Shown here piece after piece: positions 33,203 to 39,980 of a DNA stretch of 39,980 nt. The stretch covers positions 1 through 39,980 of the forward strand of contig JAKIVD010000030.1 of assembly GCA_021647205.1 (NCBI GenBank), given 5' to 3'. The notes beneath the pieces were generated by a model. It was not told the DNA's origin. It worked only from the letters and a program-made list of their open reading frames with translations, and made no database searches. The DNA comes from Bacteroidales bacterium. Lineage in GTDB: Bacteria > Bacteroidota > Bacteroidia > Bacteroidales > F082. The position numbers and the translations under genes are program-made. The stretch's first letter is position 1; each line of letters begins with the position of its first letter.

Positions 33203-34153
33203 ATGAAGAAAGGAAAAATACTGTTTATTGATACAGCACACCCACTTCTCCGTCAGGAACTGGTGAAGGACGGATTCCAATGCGATGCCTTTCCCGATTG
33301 TAGCAGGGACGAACTAAAAAAACGGGTTCACAGATATACAGGAATCATTATCCGAAGCAAAATTAAACTCGATAAAAATTTCCTGGAAAATGCAGGCCAA
33401 CTTCGGTTTATCGGCAGGGTGGGGGCTGGTATGGAAAATATCGATACCGGCTATGCCCAAAGCAAAGGAATAACATGCCTGAATGCGCCAGAAGGCAACA
33501 GGGATGCCGTTGCCGAACAGGCGGTAGGCATGCTGCTGGCACTGTTCAATCGTATAATTGTTGCCGACAAAGAAGTGAGGGAAGGCATTTGGCAACGCGA
33601 AAAAAACCGGGGTACAGAACTCGGCGGAAAAACGGTGGGTATCATCGGTTATGGAAATACAGGTAGTGCGTTTGCAAAAAAACTCAGCGGCTTTGGGGTG
33701 GAGGTAATTGCTTACGACAAATACAAAACAAATTATTCAGACCGTTTTGTTACTGAAGTCAAGATGGATGATTTGTTTGAACAAACTGACATCCTGAGTT
33801 TGCATGTTCCTCTCACCAATGAAACGACTTACCTCGTGAATGATGGACTTATCAAGTGTTTTAAAAAGAATATTTACCTCATTAACACTTCCCGTGGAAA
33901 AGTCGTTAAAACGGCTGACCTGGTTGGTAACCTTCAAAACGGAAAAGTCAAAGGCGCCTGTCTTGATGTGCTGGAATACGAAGGCCTCTCGTATGAAAGT
34001 CTTGCCGAAACACAATTGCCGGCCGATTTTGCCAAACTTGTACAACTGCCAAATGTTGTCCTTTCGCCGCACATTGCCGGATGGACGCACGAGTCAAACA
34101 TCAAGCTGGCGATGACATTGGTGGAGAAAATAAGAAAGCTGGGATTGAAATGA
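33203..34153 (+). CDS. D-3-phosphoglycerate dehydrogenase-like 2-hydroxyacid dehydrogenase
   Basis: A 316-aa D-2-hydroxyacid dehydrogenase. GIIGYGNTGSAFAKKL is the NAD-binding glycine motif, NTSRGKVV carries the substrate arginine, and the Glu and the catalytic His are visible in YEG and SPHIAGWTHES. The family also contains SerA, which opens serine biosynthesis. The protein is shorter than E. coli SerA (410) because there is no ACT domain, so allosteric control by serine is unlikely. The substrate is not certain. The start is ATG at 33203, with an in-frame TTG at 33191. A short ORF overlaps its stop by 4 bases (ATGA). Confidence 0.82.
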   Translation: MKKGKILFIDTAHPLLRQELVKDGFQCDAFPDCSRDELKKRVHRYTGIIIRSKIKLDKNFLENAGQLRFIGRVGAGMENIDTGYAQSKGITCLNAPEGNRDAVAEQAVGMLLALFNRIIVADKEVREGIWQREKNRGTELGGKTVGIIGYGNTGSAFAKKLSGFGVEVIAYDKYKTNYSDRFVTEVKMDDLFEQTDILSLHVPLTNETTYLVNDGLIKCFKKNIYLINTSRGKVVKTADLVGNLQNGKVKGACLDVLEYEGLSYESLAETQLPADFAKLVQLPNVVLSPHIAGWTHESNIKLAMTLVEKIRKLGLK

Positions 34154-34305
34154 ATCAAAGGCGCATCCTGACTTGTTACCGGTCGTATTACTTTGAGGCC
34201 AGCACCCTACTTTTCCGTATTGCTGAACACCTTTCCATCCAAACCGAAAACCTGAATGAAAAATACCTAAATCCCGATGGGGTGATAAATATCAATCACT
34301 TATAA
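34150..34305 (+). repeat. Diverged repeat copy 1, with a 51-codon open frame
   Basis: This segment overlaps the dehydrogenase stop by ATGA and can be read as a 51-aa ORF (MNQRRILTCYRSYYFEAS...). The 48-bp block 34235-34282 matches 37383-37430 at 40 of 48 positions without gaps, and an 11-bp block ACTTTGAGGCC (34190-34200) is also shared (37339-37349). The second copy has a one-base indel between these blocks and no start codon. That argues against both being intact genes. It may be a degraded gene pair or a repeat element. An AT-rich hairpin (34307-34326) follows. Confidence 0.6.
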
Positions 34306-34321
34306 ATATAATTTGCGAAAA

Positions 34322-35593
34322 TTATAAATAGTACAATATCTGCGCCAGCAGTACCCCCAGGTAGTTCCCGATGGCATAACCAATAATGCCGACGGTGATG
34401 CCCGAAATAATAATCTCGCGGTTATGAAGCGCCCCGGCAACTACAGGGACAAAGGGTGGTGAGCAGGTTAAAGCCGTGGATACGATGATGACATTGTCGG
34501 CATCAATTTTAAACAAAGCGGCCAGCATTACATGAATGATCAGCGAGCCGGCGTACACCAGGGCCACCCAGTAAAATATCTGGATATGTGAAGTGGAAAA
34601 CAGCCGGAAATCGGCCATCGAGGCCACCACCACACTAAATATCAAAATAAAATACATGCCGTAATCAAAGGTCTTTTCAATTTTGTTCACCCTTTTAATG
34701 AGTGAGGCCAGGATGCTAAATGTGGTAATTCCCAAAATCGTTATCATCATCTGCGACTTCTGATTAAACAGCATCCCGATTCCGGCACTCACCCCTACAA
34801 TAACTATTGTTAAGCCAATGGCTGCAAGGTTGGGTAACAAATACTTCTTTTTCACTGCATCGAAAAAAGAGTTGCTTTGTAGCTGCCCTCCGTTGAACTC
34901 AACCTCATCCAAATCAATCCCTGTTTTTTTGTAGGCCGGCAAAAACCGCAGCAGTACCTTCTGCCCAACCGTCATGACAAACAGCAAAAACAAAACGCCG
35001 ATTATCAAATCGTAAGTATGCGTTAGAATATAGGTTAAGGTATCTACATCCAAGGCCTTTTGAATGGAGGCCAGGTTGGGTGTTCCGCCTGAGTAAACAC
35101 CGGTCATCATGCCTGCCACCTTCCATGCATCCTGTATCTGGTCTTTAAAAAGAAAGAAGCCGGTCAGGATGGGAATAATTACAGAAATCAAACCCAAAAA
35201 CAGCGAAAGAAAAGTTTTCCCGGCCACTTTAAACCAGCGTTTTACATCCAGCGAAAACAGCAGGAGCGGCAAGGCAATGGCAATGGACAATGTGGTTAAA
35301 AGGTCTTGTAAATGATAAACCCGAAAGTAGCGCACATCATTTTCTGTAATCGAAGCTGCAGCAAATAATTCCTGTACATATTTATTCGTAAGGATGATGC
35401 TTTTGTTGGTTATCAGCTCCAGCATGGTGTGGCTCGATTCCGGAATGAGCCCGATATTGCCAATCAGCAAACCAAAGCCATACGCCAGAACCACCGCGCC
35501 CACTTTTTGTAGAAAAGCAGATTTAAAACACAGATAATTAATCAGTAAGGGGATGAAGAGATACAACAGTACAAGCCCGGTCAGAGAAATCAT
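34322..35593 (-). CDS. DUF819 family membrane protein
   Basis: A 423-aa multi-pass membrane protein of the DUF819 (YjcL-like) family, with about eleven to twelve hydrophobic segments. The conserved cores are GMMTGVYSGGTPNLASIQKAL near residue 165 and the duplicated C-terminal SPPFVPVVAGALHNREI with GIIGYAIGNYLG. The glycine/proline motifs in two symmetric halves suggest a transporter fold related to sodium-coupled carriers; the substrate is unknown. The start is ATG at 35593, 20 nt after a TAnnTTTG motif on the minus strand. It lies between two copies of a diverged repeat together with the radical SAM gene. Confidence 0.8.
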   Translation of the reverse strand: MISLTGLVLLYLFIPLLINYLCFKSAFLQKVGAVVLAYGFGLLIGNIGLIPESSHTMLELITNKSIILTNKYVQELFAAASITENDVRYFRVYHLQDLLTTLSIAIALPLLLFSLDVKRWFKVAGKTFLSLFLGLISVIIPILTGFFLFKDQIQDAWKVAGMMTGVYSGGTPNLASIQKALDVDTLTYILTHTYDLIIGVLFLLFVMTVGQKVLLRFLPAYKKTGIDLDEVEFNGGQLQSNSFFDAVKKKYLLPNLAAIGLTIVIVGVSAGIGMLFNQKSQMMITILGITTFSILASLIKRVNKIEKTFDYGMYFILIFSVVVASMADFRLFSTSHIQIFYWVALVYAGSLIIHVMLAALFKIDADNVIIVSTALTCSPPFVPVVAGALHNREIIISGITVGIIGYAIGNYLGVLLAQILYYL

Positions 35594-35613
35594 TTTCGGA
35601 AATTAGGGAATCA

Positions 35614-35621
35614 CAAAAATA
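35614..35621 (-). promoter_or_regulatory. Putative -7 promoter element of the DUF819 gene
   Basis: Minus-strand TATTTTTG matches TAnnTTTG and ends 20 nt before the start at 35593. Confidence 0.5.
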
Positions 35622-35672
35622 GTAATTAATGCGAATCAAGGGTTGAACTTAAGCTATGAGAATTAGCCTGTT

Positions 35673-35705
35673 AACTTTTCCAAAGTTCCGAACTTTGGAA
35701 AAGTT
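35673..35705. repeat. 33-bp near-perfect palindrome, second type
   Basis: AACTTTTCCAAAGTTC, one base, then GAACTTTGGAAAAGTT: perfect 16-bp arms around a 1-nt centre. It has the same general plan as the AGACCTTCCAGC family (CC core flanked by AT) but a different sequence. Only one copy was seen in the window. It could serve as a transcription terminator or an intergenic palindromic repeat. Confidence 0.7.
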
Positions 35706-35842
35706 TGCTACTTAATTTATTGATTACAAAATGTTTTGCCAGTCCAACCCCGCTCTCGTCAGCGTTTGACACGGGTGTTGCATTTTTAAACATTGCATCC
35801 TCATTAAAACGATGACAAAGTTCAGGAAGGTTTCTATAAAAC

Positions 35843-37219
35843 TCAGGCTAAAACCATCTTTTTAACCGGTTTTACATATTTCGTAACATCAAAATCGACA
35901 GGCATGTCGGCATTATTCCTGAATATTTTAGCTGTTAAGCCCGATTTATGCCATTTTCTTGCGCCAATGTTTAATGAGAAGTAAAGGGCTGTTTCACCAA
36001 AACCGGAAAATATATTTGGAAGCGACCTGCTTAAAATCGAAGGATAACTATAAACCCTGTCTTTGATGTTTGAATACCCGTCCTGTAATTCATCGGCGGT
36101 CATGCTTTTTGGAGAAATAATCACTTTTTTTGCATCAAACTGCCGCCAGTCGTCAGTGAGTATCCTGTTTTCCAGTTTCATTTTTTCAAAAACGGCTGTT
36201 CCCGGATAGGGCGTCAATGCGCAAGCCTGCAGAAAGGCCGGTTTTGCTTTTTGTATAAAATTGTAAGCTGTATCGAAAACGGTTTTGTCGTCTTCATCCA
36301 AACCAAACACCAAAGACGCCATAGTCATGATACCGTTGTTTTGCAGGGTTTTAATGGCTTGAACATTTTGTTCAAAACTGCCAAATGTTTTCCTGTATTT
36401 ATTCAGCCCTGTTTCCGTCATCGACTCAAAACCAATCAGCAATCCTTTACAACCTGATTTGCGTGCCAGTTTCATCAACTCCTTATCGTTTACAATATTG
36501 GCAGATGCCTGTCCAACCCAATACTTTTTCAATGGAATCATCCTTTCAAATAATTCCCGTGCAAACTTCTTGTTGATGGTAATGTTGTCATCCAAAAAAA
36601 AGAGGACTTTTTCTTCAATAGATTCAATATCTTCGATGATGCAATCAACTGTTTTGTGCCGCTGTTTGGACCCGAAAGAAGAGGGAACCGTACAAAAATC
36701 ACATTTATAAGGGCAACCCCTGCCCGTTTCGATGGGTGCAAGCCTGAACCTTCCGGCAACTTTTTGAACCAAATCCCGCCTGGGGGCAACATAATGGTTA
36801 AGCTCAGGATATTTATCAAGTTTGTAGAATTCTTTTAAACTATGTGACTCAATATCATGAAGAACCTGTTCCCACAACCCATTTTCGGCTTCGCCAATAA
36901 CTACTGCATCACCAAACAGGATGGCCTCTTTCGGCATTACCGTGGCATGAATGCCGCCAAACACAACAACTTTGCCCCTTTTTTTAAACTCATTGGCAAT
37001 TTCGTAGCCGCGTATTGCTGTCTGGGTCATAATCGAAATGCCAACGACATCAACTTCCTGGTCAAAATCAATGACTTCGTTATGAACCTCTTCCACAATT
37101 TTTATTTCATGTTCCTGAGGTGTTAAACCAGCGATTAATGGCAGGGTTAATTGGGGAATGGCCATCGATTCGTGGCGCTGGTTATCATCGGGGCAAGGGG
37201 AAATTAATAATATCTTCAT
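35843..37219 (-). CDS. B12-binding domain radical SAM protein
   Basis: A 458-aa protein with an N-terminal cobalamin-binding-like domain (about 1-125; MKILLISPCP, DVVGISIMT, FGGIHATVMP, IGEAENGLWEQV) and a radical SAM core with the cluster motif CPYKCDFC (Cys169, Cys173, Cys176) in GRGCPYKCDFCTVP. FLDDNITINKKFARELFERM and GFESM follow. It belongs to the large B12-radical SAM group whose members methylate or rearrange unactivated carbons (as in HpnP or HpnR). The substrate is not evident. The canonical DxHxxG cobalamin histidine motif is not seen, so cobalamin binding may be degenerate. It is separated from the DUF819 gene by 249 bp. Confidence 0.82.
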   Translation of the reverse strand: MKILLISPCPDDNQRHESMAIPQLTLPLIAGLTPQEHEIKIVEEVHNEVIDFDQEVDVVGISIMTQTAIRGYEIANEFKKRGKVVVFGGIHATVMPKEAILFGDAVVIGEAENGLWEQVLHDIESHSLKEFYKLDKYPELNHYVAPRRDLVQKVAGRFRLAPIETGRGCPYKCDFCTVPSSFGSKQRHKTVDCIIEDIESIEEKVLFFLDDNITINKKFARELFERMIPLKKYWVGQASANIVNDKELMKLARKSGCKGLLIGFESMTETGLNKYRKTFGSFEQNVQAIKTLQNNGIMTMASLVFGLDEDDKTVFDTAYNFIQKAKPAFLQACALTPYPGTAVFEKMKLENRILTDDWRQFDAKKVIISPKSMTADELQDGYSNIKDRVYSYPSILSRSLPNIFSGFGETALYFSLNIGARKWHKSGLTAKIFRNNADMPVDFDVTKYVKPVKKMVLA

Positions 37220-37686
37220 CAGGTAAAAATAGATTCAGCCCGATTCTGTTGCCAGATATCTTGCCAAAGTTTTGGCGAAATTAGGAAGTTTATAAAGGTA
37301 AAAACCAAAAAGGTTTCTTTATTGTCAGGAACACTACAACTTTGAGGCCGGTACCCCCACCTTATTGTGTTTTTTGACATTCCCGTCCAAATCGAAAACC
37401 TGGATACAAAACACATAAATCCCGACGGGGGGCTCAACTTGTCTGCGTTAAAAACGCAGATAGATTTAGTAACACATTTTTAATGCCTGAGCAATACATA
37501 TCATCATGGCAAACGAGGACGAGAAACGGTCCGAAATCCAGCATCCATCTCAAGCAACCCCATTCTCTCCACCTCAGGCGGGAGATGTCCGCAGGACAGA
37601 GGGGTTTCCCCTTCCAAATCTATCAGTACAGAATTCCAGCCCAAACCACCGCTTTCATCCATTTTATACCTACCTTTACACCCACC
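37220..37686. other. Gap before the adhesin gene with a diverged repeat copy
   Basis: No intact gene. It carries the second diverged repeat copy (about 37310-37483), a short hairpin TCTGCGTT/AACGCAGA (37442-37460) and, at about 37555-37615, a stretch reading as SPPQAGDVRRTEGF in one frame. That last string looks like spurious intergenic sequence, possibly from a widespread repeat, not a gene. A TACCTTTA sequence near 37670 is a one-mismatch match to the -7 promoter motif. Confidence 0.5.
37310..37483 (+). repeat. Diverged repeat copy 2
   Basis: This is a counterpart of 34150-34305. ACTTTGAGGCC is at 37339-37349, and the 48-bp block 37383-37430 matches copy 1 at 40 of 48 positions. Read in frame, the block gives VQIENLDTKHINPDGG against IQTENLNEKYLNPDGV in copy 1. 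An indel between the two blocks shifts frame and there is no start codon, so it is not an intact gene. Both copies lie in the same orientation. Confidence 0.6.
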
Positions 37687-39980
37687 ATGAAACACAACAC
37701 ACTACTCATCCTGCTTTTTATCTTTACAGGGCTTGTTGTAAACGCCCAAAACCAGGCCAATATCTGGTACTGGGGAGAGAATTGTGGGCTTGATTTCAAC
37801 TCTGGTATACCCGCTAATACTAATGAAATTCTTCTCGCGAGAGGTCGTCAAAACTCAATAATGTGCGATACTGCTGGCGACTTTCTATTGAGTTTCCATG
37901 TTAAAAGAGCAGTAAATCTGGAGGATAGAATTATGCCAAACGGTTTTGACTTTATTGGTGACAGTCGTGCTACATTGGGTGCTCTGATTGTCCAGAAACC
38001 AGGGTCAGATCATTTATATTATTTGTTTACTGTGGATTTTGATGATTGGACATATCCTACAATTGGCATGCACTATTCCATCGTGGACATGAACCTGGAC
38101 GGAGGCCTGGGTGACGTTACTTCAGAAAAAAATATTAAATTGAATGATGCCTGGTCAGCGAGTAATAAACTTTTGGCTGTCCGTCATGAAAATGGGGAAG
38201 ATGTATGGATACTTACCCGTAATTTTAAGACAGATCAGTATTATGCTGCCTTTCTATTAACTGCTTCGGGTTTAGAAACCCAAGCAGTATTGAGTCCTGT
38301 CCCATGGAGAAACGATAACAATTGTACAGGAAGCATGAAGGTTTCACTTAACAAAAAATATCTGGTTGCCTCATATGAAAAAAATGAGACAACTAATGAT
38401 TTTGAACAATCTATTGATCTATGTAAGTTCAATGCTTCAACTGGTAATATTGATTTGCTCTACACCATAAGTAAAAACCCAAATAGTTGGACAAACCAAT
38501 ATGCTCCCAGAGCTGTAGAATTTTCTCCTGATTCCAAGCTATTGTATGTAACATATGCAAATCATCACATGGAAGGTACGCCAATGGAACTTTATCAATA
38601 TGATATGCAGTATATTGAAGATTCACTCCAGTTTAAGGAATCCGAAATTTTTATTGCGCGTGGTCCGACTCAAGGATTACAGTTGGCTAGGGATGGAAAG
38701 ATATATTGCACTGTCCCCAAATTCGGTACTCATGATTACCTGAGTGTTATTCATGAACCCTGGAAAAGGGGAACAGCCTGCAATTATGAGGCCAATGCTA
38801 TTTACTTGGATGGTGGTAAAACTCATCAATACCTTCCGAATATGCTATTAGATTATTTATACCGTTTCGAATGGGAAGGAGAATGTGCACGTCATCCCAT
38901 TGCGTTCCAACCTAATTTTTTACCTGATATGGTAAGTATATTATGGAATTTCGGCGATTTGCAAACATCAACTGAATTGCAGCCTGTACATTTTTATGAA
39001 AATGGAGGCGAATATGAAGTGCATGTTACAGTAACCTATCAAAATGGCAGGGTTGAGGAAACTTCAAGGATGATTACAGTGCTTGATTCACCCAAGCCCG
39101 ATTTGGGTCCAGATCAACTGATCTGTGAAGGAGAAGAAATAGTGCTTACCGCAGGAAGCGATACTGGATTTTATGTCTGGAGTACAGGCAGTATTGGGAA
39201 CAATGTGTTCAGCATCACGGTTTCTGATACGGGAACTTACTGGGTAAAAGTTACCAACAGTTTGGGTTGCAGTTTGTCCGATACCATCCATGTGGCCTGG
39301 TATGATAAAACCATTTTTAATGAGGACAACATGGTGATTACCCCTACCGCTTGCGGTGGCAGCAGTGGAAGCATTGTTGGCTTACAAGCCGGAGGAGCAG
39401 AACCACTTACTTTTGAATGGTACGATGGCAATAGCAATTTGATAGCGACTACACTTGACATTTCAAGCCTGGCAGTCGGAAATTACTTCCTGCATGTTTT
39501 GGACAACAACGGTTGTGAAACCATTTCAGATGCTTACACCATCACCGATGCCGGGGATATTAATATTACAGAAGTAGTATTTTCAGCAACTCATTGTGAC
39601 CAAGAAAACGGAAGTATTGAAATTACAGCCAATTCAGGAGCAGGAACTGATTTGTTGTTTTCCATCGATAACGGCAACAACTGGCAAACCGACAATGTTT
39701 TTACAGACCTTCCGGCAGGCAATTATTTTGTCAAGGTCAGCGATCAGGGCGATTGTGAGACTGTGTTTGACAACAACCCGGTTGTTATCGAGAACATCGA
39801 AGGGCCGGAAATCAACAGCGTAAGCGCCATCCCCGAAACCGATTACTCAGCCAACGGGCAGATTGACATTTCAGCAACAGTTTCCAATGGGGATGTTTTT
39901 TATTCCATCGATGATAGCAGCAGTTTCCAAACCAATGACGGGCTATTTGAAAACCTGAGTGCCGGAACATACTTTTGTAT
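37687..39980 (+). CDS. Large secreted PKD/SprB-like repeat protein, partial at right edge
   Basis: A frame open from ATG at 37687 to the window end (about 764 codons, no stop). It starts with a clean signal peptide (MKHNTLLILLFIFTGLVVNAQ). Residues of about 25-400 resemble a beta-propeller-like N-terminal region with EFSPDSKLLYVTY-type strands and IVDMNLDGGLGDV. A PKD-like domain follows (about 416-463: WNFGD, FYENGGEYEVHVTV), then an Ig-like segment (about 468-536: LGPDQLICEGEEIVLTAG). SprB-type repeats come next (about 550-635, 636-710 and a third begun near 712), each opening with a Cys and a GSI/GQI turn and ending AGNYF or AGTYF. This layout is common in cell-surface adhesins and gliding-motility proteins of Bacteroidota, usually secreted by the type IX system. 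The C-terminal sorting domain would lie beyond the window. Confidence 0.8.
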   Translation, partial: MKHNTLLILLFIFTGLVVNAQNQANIWYWGENCGLDFNSGIPANTNEILLARGRQNSIMCDTAGDFLLSFHVKRAVNLEDRIMPNGFDFIGDSRATLGALIVQKPGSDHLYYLFTVDFDDWTYPTIGMHYSIVDMNLDGGLGDVTSEKNIKLNDAWSASNKLLAVRHENGEDVWILTRNFKTDQYYAAFLLTASGLETQAVLSPVPWRNDNNCTGSMKVSLNKKYLVASYEKNETTNDFEQSIDLCKFNASTGNIDLLYTISKNPNSWTNQYAPRAVEFSPDSKLLYVTYANHHMEGTPMELYQYDMQYIEDSLQFKESEIFIARGPTQGLQLARDGKIYCTVPKFGTHDYLSVIHEPWKRGTACNYEANAIYLDGGKTHQYLPNMLLDYLYRFEWEGECARHPIAFQPNFLPDMVSILWNFGDLQTSTELQPVHFYENGGEYEVHVTVTYQNGRVEETSRMITVLDSPKPDLGPDQLICEGEEIVLTAGSDTGFYVWSTGSIGNNVFSITVSDTGTYWVKVTNSLGCSLSDTIHVAWYDKTIFNEDNMVITPTACGGSSGSIVGLQAGGAEPLTFEWYDGNSNLIATTLDISSLAVGNYFLHVLDNNGCETISDAYTITDAGDINITEVVFSATHCDQENGSIEITANSGAGTDLLFSIDNGNNWQTDNVFTDLPAGNYFVKVSDQGDCETVFDNNPVVIENIEGPEINSVSAIPETDYSANGQIDISATVSNGDVFYSIDDSSSFQTNDGLFENLSAGTYFC

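Larger units (their letters stand above)
35594..35842. other. Gap between radical SAM and DUF819 genes
   Basis: About 250 bp between two same-strand genes, with a perfect 33-bp palindrome and the DUF819 promoter motif. No gene was found in it. Confidence 0.5.

Noticed and set aside
37504-37793. Short frames on both strands in the gap before the adhesin gene (95 and 63 codons)
   Set aside because: They overlap each other and the adhesin signal peptide out of frame, and have no start-site context or family resemblance.

Overview
The window reads as chromosomal DNA of a member of the Bacteroidota, probably class Bacteroidia. Four things support this. The consensus TAnnTTTG, the -7 element of the Bacteroidota primary sigma factor, lies 14-38 nt upstream of ten gene starts and further upstream of an eleventh. 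There is a DUF4296-type lipoprotein. MetG carries a C-terminal EMAP/Trbp111 domain and IspG carries an insert between its two core domains. The right edge holds a secreted protein with PKD-like and SprB-like repeats. No rRNA, tRNA, insertion sequence, prophage or CRISPR array was seen.

Left edge (1-2.8 kb): an AT-rich stretch with a lone 824-aa GHKL (Hsp90/MutL/MORC-like) ATPase, possibly a defence or accessory gene. At 2.8-5.8 kb, on the minus strand, are a secreted alpha/beta hydrolase, an omega-amidase-type nitrilase and a methionine/glutamine (KAT-type) aminotransferase. The last two fit the glutamine-transaminase/omega-amidase salvage route. At 6-14.8 kb come pgk, a minus-strand operon of MlaE-like permease, MlaF-like ATPase and CvpA-like protein, then ispG with a short insert, a threonine-dehydrogenase-like protein, an acyltransferase-like protein and cysS with a clear terminator.

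14.8-18.6 kb: an AT-rich pocket with a coupled pair of tiny genes (membrane/zinc-ribbon protein plus a 61-aa protein), a small secreted protein, a DUF4296 lipoprotein and recQ. At 18.7-23.9 kb are the envelope genes kdsD/kpsF, an AhpD-like protein, lptB, pssA, queA and an M48 metalloprotease lipoprotein. At 24-28.7 kb are a LuxE-like acyl-protein synthetase, a lipoprotein, an S66 LD-carboxypeptidase and metG. At 28.7-33 kb is a minus-strand run of an RND/MMPL exporter, rfbA and a polyprenyl diphosphate synthase. At 33.2-37.2 kb are a phosphoglycerate-dehydrogenase-like enzyme, a DUF819 membrane protein and a B12-binding radical SAM protein. The last two are bracketed by two diverged copies of one sequence. 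From 37.7 kb to the right edge is an unfinished large secreted adhesin-like gene.

Most genes are housekeeping or envelope-building: Kdo and LPS export, phospholipid head groups, isoprenoids, dTDP-sugars and retrograde lipid transport. The less ordinary signals are a 36-bp dispersed palindrome family with conserved arms and variable centre (three copies), two other palindromes, the diverged direct repeats at 34.2 and 37.4 kb, the A10 tract at the kdsD start, the tiny zinc-ribbon gene pair, the short IspG insert and the orphan GHKL ATPase. No single element can be declared a new system from this sequence alone.
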